Source: Bacteroidales bacterium
GTDB taxonomy: Bacteria; Bacteroidota; Bacteroidia; Bacteroidales; UBA932
Reading direction: 5' to 3'
DNA: 64,000 nt
Assembly (NCBI GenBank): GCA_017631435.1
Contig: JAGBTG010000051.1
Location: forward strand, 44,563 to 108,562
Under the pieces are notes generated by a model that did not search any database, was not told the origin of the DNA, and was given only the letters and a program-made list of their open reading frames with translations. Position numbers and translations under genes: made by a program. Positions within the stretch are counted from its first letter, which is position 1. Each line of letters starts with the position of its first letter. Of the stretch, positions 1 to 6,829 are shown one piece after another.

Positions 1-707
1 GCCATCATATCTTCAACAGTAGTGAAACTGTATGCATTCTGTTTATAGATGAGGGATACACCGGATTTACCCTGCTCCTCATATATTTTAACCTGATTAT
101 CATCCGCCTTGAATGACTCAGGTACTGTAATCTCCTTATCACACTCTTGCAGCAAGTGCAGCATTGAAGGGAACATCATTTCCGATTTTACAACAGTACT
201 ATCCTCTCCTCCAAGCTTATAATTGGCATATGCACGGCTACCATATATGCGCATGTCGGAGTCTCCCTTGAACTTTGCATCCTTGGAAGCAGGTACAAGG
301 CGCCCTGTCATATGCTCCGTAAAGAAATTGATTGTATCGCTTGTGGTGGTAATGCTGAAATACTCCCGCGCATAAAAGGTCTGTTTCAGCACATTGCGCT
401 CCTTAGGCACCACAACCAACTCCGGCAAATCAAACAATATGGGAACCATTTGCCATATTTTCTCTTCTGGTGTATCTATGACAAGCTGCTCATACCCCAT
501 ACAGCGGAGTGTAAGAGGATACGCAGAAACAGGAATATCTGACAATACTCCGTTGCTCAATGTGTACCCCACCACATTACCCTGGGCATCAAAGGCGGAA
601 GCTGCCGAAACAGGTATATTGTCGAGAGCATCCACCACTCTCACCTGTGCATTTGCAGAGGTTAAAGCCAGAAAGATAGATAAAATTGAAACCAGTATAT
701 ACTTCAT
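1..707 (-). CDS. Secreted protein with carboxypeptidase-regulatory-like N-terminal domain (partial)
   Basis: An open frame runs from ATG at 707 off the left edge of the window (235 codons seen, no stop). Residues 1-20 form a signal peptide ending ANAQ. Residues 22-75 look like the small beta-sandwich 'carboxypeptidase regulatory-like' domain common in Bacteroidota surface proteins: V-x-V-V-D-A at the start, a D-x-x-G-x-V hairpin and a closing C-M-G-Y-E. The remainder is not recognised. It starts 28 bp after the STAS gene stop, on the same strand, so it could be the last gene of the STAS/ABC operon. Function is unknown and the C-terminal part is missing. Confidence 0.7.
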   Translation of the reverse strand, partial: MKYILVSILSIFLALTSANAQVRVVDALDNIPVSAASAFDAQGNVVGYTLSNGVLSDIPVSAYPLTLRCMGYEQLVIDTPEEKIWQMVPILFDLPELVVVPKERNVLKQTFYAREYFSITTTSDTINFFTEHMTGRLVPASKDAKFKGDSDMRIYGSRAYANYKLGGEDSTVVKSEMMFPSMLHLLQECDKEITVPESFKADDNQVKIYEEQGKSGVSLIYKQNAYSFTTVEDMM

Positions 708-735
708 CACTTTCTGTAAGCATATAATCAATGTT

Positions 736-1035
736 CTACTCTATAGCAAGAACCCGTGAAAAACCTGTAATGTCAAATACCGATTTTACTTCCGGATTGA
801 GATTCTTCAATACAAAACGGCCACCGGATGCTGCCAACATCTTATGGGTTGAAAGCACTACACGCAAACCGGCAGAACTCACATACTGCAACTTTTCACA
901 ATTGAAAACCATACCTGAGCACTTGCCTATATAAGGTTTTACTGCATTATCCAACTCCGAAGCCGTTACCGTATCCAAACGTCCTGCAATGTTCATCATT
1001 ACAATACCATTCTCCTGTAAAATATCAATTTCCAT
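736..1035 (-). CDS. STAS-domain protein, anti-sigma factor antagonist type (SpoIIAA/RsbV-like)
   Basis: A 99-residue single STAS domain. It shows the expected G-R-L-D-T loop near residue 18 and the motif SSAGLRV at about residues 53-59, whose serine is the residue phosphorylated by RsbW/SpoIIAB kinases in this family. Such proteins bind a cognate anti-sigma kinase when unphosphorylated. It lies 26 bp downstream of an RsbW-like ATPase gene, a natural partner. No sigma factor is visible nearby, so the output of the switch is unknown. It differs clearly from the second STAS protein at 3427-3717, which ends in a very similar G-V-F-D-M-S-G-F-S-type tail. Confidence 0.85.
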   Translation of the reverse strand: MEIDILQENGIVMMNIAGRLDTVTASELDNAVKPYIGKCSGMVFNCEKLQYVSSAGLRVVLSTHKMLAASGGRFVLKNLNPEVKSVFDITGFSRVLAIE

Positions 1036-1061
1036 ATCCTATCCTTTTATTATTTTTCTTC

Positions 1062-1472
1062 TTATTTATCCAAATGTTTTACCAATGTCAATATATTCTT
1101 GCCGTCAACCCTATTATACTCAACCTTATGCATCAGGCTTTTTATAAGGAAAATCCCAAGTCCGCCTACCGGTCTTTCTTCAAGCGAAAGAGTTACGTCT
1201 GCATCTGGCTGGGCAGTTGGATCAAACTCCTTACCTGTATCAATAAGTTTGAACACCAATTCATTTTCTGTCCAAAGGGCTGTAAGTTCAAGTGTATGTT
1301 CCTCATCCTGAGGATAGGCATACATAATGACATTTGTTACAGCCTCCTCCAATACCAGGTGAACATTGAACAACTCCTGGGCCGACAGTTCACAGCCAAT
1401 TTCCTCAAGAAAAGAGACCATGCGGCTGATTTCTTCTATCTTATTGCAAAGTTCTATTTTTCTTGATTCCAT
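1062..1472 (-). CDS. RsbW-like serine kinase / anti-sigma factor (HATPase_c)
   Basis: About 136 residues forming one GHKL ATPase domain of the RsbW/SpoIIAB type. Visible motifs are the N box (EEAVTNVIMYAY), the G1 box (DTGKEFDP) and the G2 box (GGLGIFLI), all intact, so ATP binding is likely. Family members phosphorylate a STAS protein on serine and otherwise hold a target protein. I start at ATG 1472; a TTG nine bases upstream is also in frame. The gene sits between the ABC-ATPase fusion (18 bp upstream) and a STAS gene (26 bp downstream), so all are probably co-transcribed. Which of the two STAS proteins it serves cannot be told. Confidence 0.85.
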   Translation of the reverse strand: MESRKIELCNKIEEISRMVSFLEEIGCELSAQELFNVHLVLEEAVTNVIMYAYPQDEEHTLELTALWTENELVFKLIDTGKEFDPTAQPDADVTLSLEERPVGGLGIFLIKSLMHKVEYNRVDGKNILTLVKHLDK

Positions 1473-1490
1473 CCAAGCCAAAATTACCTG

Positions 1491-2552
1491 TTATTTCAAC
1501 AATAAACGCTCCTGGTCCAATTCCATATGCAAAATCCTGCAATGATTCTCAATACGTTCTTCCAGAACATCGCATAATCCCTGCAAAATACTGAAACTCA
1601 AATCATCCCTACAACTGCTGCCATCCAAATACGATACACCCGAATCGGCTACCGTCATTTCAATGATCATGCGAACCTGCTGCTCAGCTTTTGACAATTT
1701 GAAGGTCAAGCCTTTTTCAAGCGGAATAAGATTCAGCGCCTCCTCAACTGCCAACTGCACAAAACGGAATGCCTGACCTCCCAATCCAAAACGGTTGCAG
1801 TACTGTTCTATTCTTGCATTCAACTCAGGACGGTCGAAATGAGGAGAATCTATGGTATAGTAAAGGTCCTTCATATAACTGAGGAACCTCTTTGTAGCCT
1901 CATTACACGGAGAGACAAGAACTTCCTCAACAGTACCTTCCTCACACACGTGCCCCTTTTCAAGGAAGACCACTTTATCTGCAAGCTCTGCCGCAATATT
2001 GAGCTTATGGGTATTCATTACTAATGTCATCTCCTTCTTGAGCTTTCTCAACACATCAGCAACCTCTCCTACAGCTATAGGATCAAGTGCCGACAAAGGC
2101 TCATCCAACAACAGGATCTGAGGTTTCATAACCAGGCTGCGGGCTATAGCCACACGCTGCTGCTGACCTTCAGAAAGCTCGCGTGGGAACAACATGCACT
2201 TTGCAGCCAATCCTACAGACTCCAGCTGCTCCATTGCAACTTTTTCCGCCTCTTTGGCCGATAACCCCAAAACTGTCATAGGTGCCAGCGTCAGATTGTG
2301 AAGCACACTCAAATGTGGAAAAAGATTGAAATGTTGGAATATCATTCCAATACGCGGTTTTTGGCCATCGGAAAATATTATGTCTCCAGAATCGGGTTTT
2401 TCCAGACCTGCCAGACATTTGAGCAGGGTACTCTTGCCACTGCCCATTGCTCCAATAAGACATATGGTCTCGTGGTCCCCTATCTTCAAGGACAAGTCAT
2501 TGAGCGCCTGATGGCTGCCAAATGATTTATATAAATGTCTAAGTTCAATCAT
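1491..2552 (-). CDS. Amino-acid-type ABC transporter ATPase fused to a degenerate RsbW-like domain
   Basis: Residues 1-225 are a GlnQ/HisP-type ATPase: Walker A GAMGSGKST, Q-loop IFQHFNLFPH, signature LSEGQQQRVA, Walker B ILLLDEP and H-loop NTHK. Residues ~230-353 resemble the RsbW-like protein encoded next door: V-E-E-A-L-N at the N box and A-D-S-G at the G1 box. The N-box asparagine is out of register and the glycines of the G2 box are replaced (D-D-L-S-F-S-I-L), so this half probably does not hydrolyse ATP. Usual stand-alone GlnQ proteins are ~240 residues. ATG 2552 gives the normal M-I-E-L start; ATG 2570 is possible. It overlaps the permease stop by 8 bp, implying translational coupling. 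Confidence 0.85.
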   Translation of the reverse strand: MIELRHLYKSFGSHQALNDLSLKIGDHETICLIGAMGSGKSTLLKCLAGLEKPDSGDIIFSDGQKPRIGMIFQHFNLFPHLSVLHNLTLAPMTVLGLSAKEAEKVAMEQLESVGLAAKCMLFPRELSEGQQQRVAIARSLVMKPQILLLDEPLSALDPIAVGEVADVLRKLKKEMTLVMNTHKLNIAAELADKVVFLEKGHVCEEGTVEEVLVSPCNEATKRFLSYMKDLYYTIDSPHFDRPELNARIEQYCNRFGLGGQAFRFVQLAVEEALNLIPLEKGLTFKLSKAEQQVRMIIEMTVADSGVSYLDGSSCRDDLSFSILQGLCDVLEERIENHCRILHMELDQERLLLK

Positions 2553-3357
2553 ACTTGAAAGTTTTTGCATATACCAGATTAATAAATTTGGCTATCAGCC
2601 AAGAGAGTATCAGGTACATTATTGAAACAAGCAGCAAAGGGAGAAACGTATCCGTATAGTGCTCCCTCACACTATATACAGACTTTATCAAATCCTCTTG
2701 GGCAATATATCCTGCATATGAAGTAGCACGCAACTGCACCTTCAGTTCCGCAACAAAAAGAGGCAACATGGACTTCACAGCCTGCGGCAAAACTATATAC
2801 CTGTAACATTGGCCTTTAGTGAGTCCCAAGGCCAGTCCAGCTTCAATCTGTCCTTTACCCACCTGAAGTATATGAACCTTGAATATCTTCATCAATGATC
2901 CTGAAGTATAGACACTCAACGCAATAATGGAAACCAGGATACCATTCATTCCGCCGGCAAAGATGACATAATAGAAAAACATCATCAACGCAACAGAAGG
3001 TATATCGTGTACAGTTGTTACAAACCAGTTAAGTGGTTTGAAAAGCCACGCACACTTGTGGCTTATTGCCATATATGCCAGCACGGCACCAAGGAGTATG
3101 GCTCCTACAGCTGCAAATAGAAATATTATCACCGTAGTTTTCAGACCACCAAACAAGATTTTCCACATGCCCCACGAGAACAGGCTATTTACCATATGCC
3201 CCCATTTGAGCACATCTGAATTGACAGCACCTTCAGATGAGCCTGCAGAAGAACCCAAATCCGGTGTACCAGCCCAACCAAAGCAGGTGAATGCAAGCAA
3301 CACACCCACCATAAGGAGAAACAATGTTTTTCCTGAAAAATTTTTCATTTTAAACAT
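2545..3357 (-). CDS. Amino-acid-type ABC transporter permease (HisM/GlnP family)
   Basis: A 270-residue inner-membrane permease. The cytoplasmic coupling (EAA) loop is visible as E-A-G-L-A-L-G-L-T near residue 170 followed by the helix Y-R-Y-I-V-L-P-Q-A. About five membrane segments follow residue 65. The N terminus has a hydrophobic segment (residues 10-28), then a short Gly/Ser-rich stretch of ~35 residues. In many Gram-negative systems a substrate-binding protein gene lies beside such a permease, and in some bacteria it is fused here; neither is seen. The ATPase partner is the next gene, overlapping by 8 bp. The substrate is probably a polar amino acid by family, but this is inference. Confidence 0.85.
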   Translation of the reverse strand: MFKMKNFSGKTLFLLMVGVLLAFTCFGWAGTPDLGSSAGSSEGAVNSDVLKWGHMVNSLFSWGMWKILFGGLKTTVIIFLFAAVGAILLGAVLAYMAISHKCAWLFKPLNWFVTTVHDIPSVALMMFFYYVIFAGGMNGILVSIIALSVYTSGSLMKIFKVHILQVGKGQIEAGLALGLTKGQCYRYIVLPQAVKSMLPLFVAELKVQLRATSYAGYIAQEDLIKSVYSVREHYTDTFLPLLLVSIMYLILSWLIAKFINLVYAKTFKYD

Positions 3358-3426
3358 ACCATTAAAAAAATTACAGACTCAACCGACAGGAAGAGCCTGA
3401 AAAGGTTCTGCAAATATGCAGTTCCC

Positions 3427-3717
3427 TTATTCTATATTGAAAATCTGGCTAAAGCCTGACATATCAAACACCCCTTTAACCAAGGGTTCAAGATTACGTA
3501 TTACAAGTTTTCCGCCCTTTGCCACAATATCCTTGTTCAAAGAGAGAAAAACCCTTAATCCAGAAGAGCATATATAACTCATTCCCTTACAGTCTACAAT
3601 AACTATATCACCCAAATTGACACTCAGCCTTCCAATCTCCTCCTCAAGCTCACGCAAACTTAGAGCATCCATAGGATAATCTACACGAATCTTATGTGTT
3701 GTGAAATTCTCACCCAT
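3427..3717 (-). CDS. Second STAS-domain protein (anti-sigma factor antagonist type)
   Basis: A 96-residue STAS domain with the motif CSSGLRVF at about residues 50-57; the second serine aligns with the phosphorylated serine of SpoIIAA/RsbV. The C-terminal 40 residues closely resemble those of the STAS protein at 736-1035, suggesting duplication. It is the first gene of the probable operon STAS-permease-ATPase/HATPase-HATPase-STAS, with a 69-bp gap to the permease. A -7 type promoter box lies 25 bp upstream of its ATG. Confidence 0.83.
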   Translation of the reverse strand: MGENFTTHKIRVDYPMDALSLRELEEEIGRLSVNLGDIVIVDCKGMSYICSSGLRVFLSLNKDIVAKGGKLVIRNLEPLVKGVFDMSGFSQIFNIE

Positions 3718-3742
3718 ACTCTACAATATTAATCAATAACTA

Positions 3743-3750
3743 CAAAGTTA
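3743..3750 (-). promoter_or_regulatory. Bacteroidota -7 box before the STAS/ABC operon
   Basis: On the minus strand this reads TAACTTTG, matching TAnnTTTG, 25 bp before the STAS start codon. No clear -33 TTTG is seen at 19-21 bp spacing. Confidence 0.55.
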
Positions 3751-3789
3751 ATAAAAATCATTTAAAAAAACTGGAAACTGTACACAAAA

Positions 3790-3819
3790 AAAAAGAGCGC
3801 CAATCATGCCGCCCTTTTT
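3790..3819 (-). terminator. Intrinsic terminator after the HU gene
   Basis: On the minus strand, AAAAAGGGCG and CGCTCTTTTT flank a 10-nt loop and lead into a run of nine T. It lies just past the HU stop codon. Confidence 0.75.
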
Positions 3820-3826
3820 GCATCCA

Positions 3827-4081
3827 TTACAGAATCTGAGTTTTGAACTTCACCACCTTTTTACCCGGGATTATAATCATCTTTCGGGTATTAAGGCTCA
3901 TTGTACGCCTTGGTTTCCTCTCCTTAACCATAAATGACCCAAATCCCCTCAAAAACACATTTTCCTTATTCTTCAATGTTTCCGATATGGTATCAAGTAC
4001 CGAGTTCAGGAACTCATTGCTCTCCGCTAATGTTAGTCCTGTCTTCTGTGAAACTCTTTTCACAAGCTGTTTCTTGTTCAT
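3827..4081 (-). CDS. HU-family DNA-binding protein
   Basis: An 84-residue HU/IHF-fold protein, slightly short for the usual ~90. It begins MNKKQLVKRVSQKTGL, has the F-G-S-F turn (F-L-R-G-F-G-S-F) at mid-protein and a basic arm with R-K-P-R-R. The canonical R-N-P-x-T motif of the DNA-intercalating arm is replaced by a T-R-K-M-I-I-I-P-G-K-K-V-V-K-F ending, where the P of the arm is displaced. It therefore belongs to the divergent single-copy HU paralogues frequent in Bacteroidales. It is monocistronic with its own terminator and faces the mechanosensitive channel gene. Confidence 0.85.
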   Translation of the reverse strand: MNKKQLVKRVSQKTGLTLAESNEFLNSVLDTISETLKNKENVFLRGFGSFMVKERKPRRTMSLNTRKMIIIPGKKVVKFKTQIL

Positions 4082-4154
4082 GGCAATCAGTTTTTTCTCA
4101 ATAACAAATTGGGCAATACATTGTTTAAAGGACAGAACTCAAACAGAAACTGCC

Positions 4155-5120
4155 ATGATGGGAAAATTGAAACATATGTGGTGGAAAGTTGGTCTGCTGG
4201 CCATACTGCTTGCAATAATTATAGCAACACCGCTCATATTCACCAAAGAAACCAAACTGCTCTCACTGATAATGAGATTGGATGCCATAGCCATAACAGG
4301 AACATTCATGGCCATCCTCAATGATCTGATTATCTTCACCTACGGTCTGTTCAAAGGGAAAACCGTCTACAAGAAAGCTCCCCTGAAGGGGATAGAACAG
4401 ATAACCCGCATAATAGTATTCTTTGTAGGAGGGATCATCATCATTGCCATTCTTCTCGACAAATCTCCAGCCAAACTTCTCACAGGCCTTGGAGCGGTTG
4501 CTGCCGTAATCTCCTTCATCTTCAAGGACACCCTTCTTGGATTTGTATCGGGCATACAACTGAGTTCCAATGACATGGTACGCATAGGAGACTGGATTGT
4601 AGTCCCCGGCACTTTGGCCAACGGCAACGTGATTGACATCTCCCTCATCACCGTAAAGGTGCAGAACTTCGACAACACCATAGTTACCGTACCCTCATAC
4701 TCCCTTGTAAGCAGCTCTTTCCAGAACTGGAGGGGCATGGACGAGAGCGGCGGCCGCAGAATGACCATAAACCTGAACATGGACATGGACTATGTCCATT
4801 TCTGTACTCCCGACGAATTGCAGAAACTGGGTACCCTTGTGCAACTTCCTGCCGACACCTCCCAAATAACCAACCTCGAACTGTACAGGATATATATGGC
4901 CACCTACATACACAAGCACAAGGGAATAAACAACTCCATCCTTACAATGGTACGGCATATGGATCCTACTGCCACAGGTCTGCCGGTACAGATTTACTGT
5001 TTCTCCGCCCACAAAGGGTGGGCCGTATATGAAGGGGTAAAATCACAGATAACCGAACACGCCATAGCCATGGCACGCACATTCGGTCTGAAGATTTTCA
5101 ATTGGGGAGAAGATTCCTGA
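4155..5120 (+). CDS. MscS-family mechanosensitive channel (YbdG/MscM-like)
   Basis: About 321 residues with four hydrophobic segments in the first 130 residues, the last being the pore helix rich in G/A (L-T-G-L-G-A-V-A-A-V-I-S-F-I-F-K-D). The beta domain follows with R-I-G-D-W-I-V-V-P and N-F-D-N-T-I-V-T-V-P-S-Y-S-L-V and then Q-N-W-R-G-M, wording typical of the YbdG branch, which protects cells from osmotic downshift. The frame is open back to 3843, but that would overlap the HU gene on the other strand; the first ATG after it is 4155 (4158 also possible). It is convergent with the HU-like membrane protein gene, with 5 bp between their stops. Confidence 0.88.
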   Translation: MMGKLKHMWWKVGLLAILLAIIIATPLIFTKETKLLSLIMRLDAIAITGTFMAILNDLIIFTYGLFKGKTVYKKAPLKGIEQITRIIVFFVGGIIIIAILLDKSPAKLLTGLGAVAAVISFIFKDTLLGFVSGIQLSSNDMVRIGDWIVVPGTLANGNVIDISLITVKVQNFDNTIVTVPSYSLVSSSFQNWRGMDESGGRRMTINLNMDMDYVHFCTPDELQKLGTLVQLPADTSQITNLELYRIYMATYIHKHKGINNSILTMVRHMDPTATGLPVQIYCFSAHKGWAVYEGVKSQITEHAIAMARTFGLKIFNWGEDS

Positions 5121-5125
5121 AAATG

Positions 5126-5785
5126 TTACCGTGCACCCCACTGACGGATAATCTCAAGTTCCTCCTCTGTGTAAAGAAGATTTCTGAGCATCTGTGCAAA
5201 CTGCTCCTTGAAAAGGAGAATGAACAGAATTATGAGCAGCAATGCCACTGCAGCAACAAGTACCCACACAAGCACCTTCTGGTTCCTGTATGCATTTGCC
5301 GGCATTACAGGCTCAACCTGCGGCACTGCATCAGCATCAGATTCCTCAGGTTCAGATACAGGTTCCGGCATCTGCTCCGGTTCCTGCATCGGAGCCGGAT
5401 CGGGATTCAGTTCAAGGGATATTGCCTCAAGGGAGAAACTGTCGGGAGCAAAATCAAACTCCTCTGAGACCTCAAAAGAGATCTCTCCACCTTCTGTCTG
5501 CCTGAAAATTCCAAATCCTGGCACCTCAAATGCCCCATCCTGCTGCAATTTGCTGCAAATTTCCTCAGCCAGATCCTGCTGCCATGGCTCAAAAACATCA
5601 TTTTCGCCCTGTTCAGATGATGCAGAAAACAAAAGTTCCTTCTTTGGAGGGAGAATTGTCTTGCAATCTTCCAAAAAAGTTGCAGATTTTGCCACAATTG
5701 CAAACTTTCCAACCTTTGGAAGTATAACATTCTCATCCTTAATAAGTAACTGCTGAATTTCTCTATATACCAGGGCTATTTCCAT
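5126..5785 (-). CDS. Membrane-anchored protein with two HU-like domains (HU-CCDC81 type)
   Basis: A 219-residue protein. Residues 1-50 and ~65-115 each look like a short HU-fold module: a helix, then V-I-L-P-K-V-G-K-F and, in the second, F-E-V-P-G-F-G-I-F-R, which match the F-G-x-F turn of HU. A Pro/Glu-rich acidic spacer (residues 125-160) leads to one membrane helix (V-L-V-W-V-L-V-A-A-V-A-L-L-L-I-I-L-F) near residue 170 and a short tail. Such proteins occur across Bacteroidota; some carry a C-terminal SPOR domain, lacking here. The topology would keep the HU-like part in the cytoplasm. Whether it binds DNA is unknown. Confidence 0.75.
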   Translation of the reverse strand: MEIALVYREIQQLLIKDENVILPKVGKFAIVAKSATFLEDCKTILPPKKELLFSASSEQGENDVFEPWQQDLAEEICSKLQQDGAFEVPGFGIFRQTEGGEISFEVSEEFDFAPDSFSLEAISLELNPDPAPMQEPEQMPEPVSEPEESDADAVPQVEPVMPANAYRNQKVLVWVLVAAVALLLIILFILLFKEQFAQMLRNLLYTEEELEIIRQWGAR

Positions 5786-5810
5786 GAACTGTTTTTAAAT
5801 TTTATGAGCA

Positions 5811-5818
5811 CAAAGTTA
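5811..5818 (-). promoter_or_regulatory. -7 box before the HU-like membrane protein gene
   Basis: Minus strand reads TAACTTTG (TAnnTTTG), 25 bp before the start codon. Confidence 0.5.
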
Positions 5819-5846
5819 AAATTTTTCGCATTTTTTTGCTAAAAAA

Positions 5847-5878
5847 TTTGGAGAGTAAGGAAATTTGTTCTACTTTTG
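5847..5878 (+). promoter_or_regulatory. Promoter of tRNA-Asn
   Basis: TTTG at 5847-5850 and TACTTTTG at 5871-5878 are separated by 20 bp, the classic Bacteroidota sigma-ABfr spacing. The tRNA begins 38 bp downstream. Confidence 0.75.
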
Positions 5879-5915
5879 TACCCGCTAACGCAAACGAACG
5901 GTAGCACACTAAAAT

Positions 5916-5989
5916 TCCTGAATAGCTCAGTTGGTTAGAGCATCTGACTGTTAATCAGAGGGTCCTAGGTTCAAGTCCTAGTTCAGGAG
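5916..5989 (+). tRNA. tRNA-Asn (anticodon GTT)
   Basis: A full cloverleaf can be drawn. The acceptor arm is TCCTGAA with TTCAGGA. The D arm is GCTCAGTTGGTTAGAGC. The anticodon arm TCTGA / TCAGA carries loop CTGTTAA, so the anticodon is GTT. The T arm is CTAGG / CCTAG with loop TTCAAGT. The discriminator base is G and CCA is not encoded. The gene is followed directly by an intrinsic terminator, so it is a single-gene unit. Confidence 0.97.
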
Positions 5990-5997
5990 CAAAAAAG

Positions 5998-6023
5998 GCA
6001 CTGAATTTCTTCAGTGCTTTTTT
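5998..6023 (+). terminator. Intrinsic terminator of tRNA-Asn
   Basis: Perfect 8-bp stem GCACTGAA / TTCAGTGC with loop TTTC, followed by six T. Confidence 0.9.
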
Positions 6024-6063
6024 CGTTTATAGGTAATATGGACAAAAATACGGTAATATTAAA

Positions 6064-6107
6064 GAAAACCCCGTTAGGATATACTCTGGCGAGGTTTTCC
6101 TTTTTTT
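6064..6107 (+). terminator. Second hairpin with T-tract, upstream of the nucleotidase operon
   Basis: GAAAACC (6064-6070) pairs with GGTTTTC (6093-6099) and is followed by a run of seven T. It ends two bases before the -7 box of the next operon, so it probably insulates that operon from tRNA read-through. Confidence 0.55.
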
Positions 6108-6109
6108 AC

Positions 6110-6117
6110 TACCTTTG
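6110..6117 (+). promoter_or_regulatory. -7 box of the nucleotidase-cutC-mlrC operon
   Basis: TACCTTTG matches TAnnTTTG and lies 17 bp before the ATG at 6135, giving a leader of only about ten bases. No good -33 box is seen, because the region upstream is the hairpin. Confidence 0.55.
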
Positions 6118-6134
6118 TATTAAACAATACAGTT

Positions 6135-6821
6135 ATGAATACTATTTTTAAAATAAAGATCCCAGCCATTATTGCCATGCTCATTCTTGGAGCAATGCCG
6201 GCACTTGGACAGACCATCAGGAAAGCTGAATGGAGCTGCATTAAAATGGACTCAACTTATGACGGCAAGAAAGTGAAATCCACAAAAGTAATTGAGCAGC
6301 ACAAAGCCACATCTCCGGGCCTGCTCAAACCTATAGGAAAATGTGAGAAGGAACTCAAATCAGATGACCTGCAGCGTTTTGTGTCCGATGCCATGTTCAC
6401 ATACGCATCCCAGACACTGGCCAGAAAGACAAAGGATCCCGATGCCAAAGCAGATGTGACCATTATAAAATTCAAGAACAGGAAAGTGTCGTTACCGGCA
6501 GGTGATGTATCTGCCAATGACATAATCTCATTGTTCCCTATAGACAATAAAATATTGATATTTGACATTAAAGGGGAATACCTGAAGGAATTCATCAGAA
6601 AATCTTCAAGAAAGGGAGCTGTTTCATCAATGGAGGCAAAAGCCGTAGAAGATGACCACATATATAAAGTAATCACAATGGATTATATGCTCAGGAAAGA
6701 GGTATGTGCAGATGTGCTGGAGCATTCAGAAAATTTGGTAGAGAGCAGCATCCTGTACTTGAGCAATACCCTTGTCCAGCATGTGAGAAGACTTGCACAA
6801 AAAGGTGAAACCATCAAATAA
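6135..6821 (+). CDS. 5'-nucleotidase C-terminal domain as a separate exported protein
   Basis: A 228-residue protein with a signal peptide (hydrophobic to residue 25, A-L-G-Q). The rest resembles the C-terminal, substrate-binding domain of UshA-type 5'-nucleotidases: L-L-K-P-I-G-K-C near residue 65, D-D-L-Q-R-F-V-S-D-A-M, and the late segments D-I-I-S-L-F-P-I-D-N-K-I and D-H-I-Y-K-V-I-T. It has no metal site. The catalytic metallophosphatase half is the next gene, 8 bp away. In UshA both halves are one chain with the catalytic part first; here they are split and in reverse order. The two products may pair in the periplasm. Confidence 0.82.
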   Translation: MNTIFKIKIPAIIAMLILGAMPALGQTIRKAEWSCIKMDSTYDGKKVKSTKVIEQHKATSPGLLKPIGKCEKELKSDDLQRFVSDAMFTYASQTLARKTKDPDAKADVTIIKFKNRKVSLPAGDVSANDIISLFPIDNKILIFDIKGEYLKEFIRKSSRKGAVSSMEAKAVEDDHIYKVITMDYMLRKEVCADVLEHSENLVESSILYLSNTLVQHVRRLAQKGETIK

Positions 6822-6829
6822 GCTACAAT

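Noticed and set aside
312-759. Plus-strand frames of 76 and 121 codons
   Set aside because: They lie opposite the secreted-protein frame on the minus strand (1-707), which has a signal peptide and normal codon use. The plus frames have no recognisable features.
3843-4154. Longer N terminus for the MscS channel
   Set aside because: It overlaps the HU gene on the opposite strand and encodes no family sequence. The first membrane helix begins after ATG 4155.
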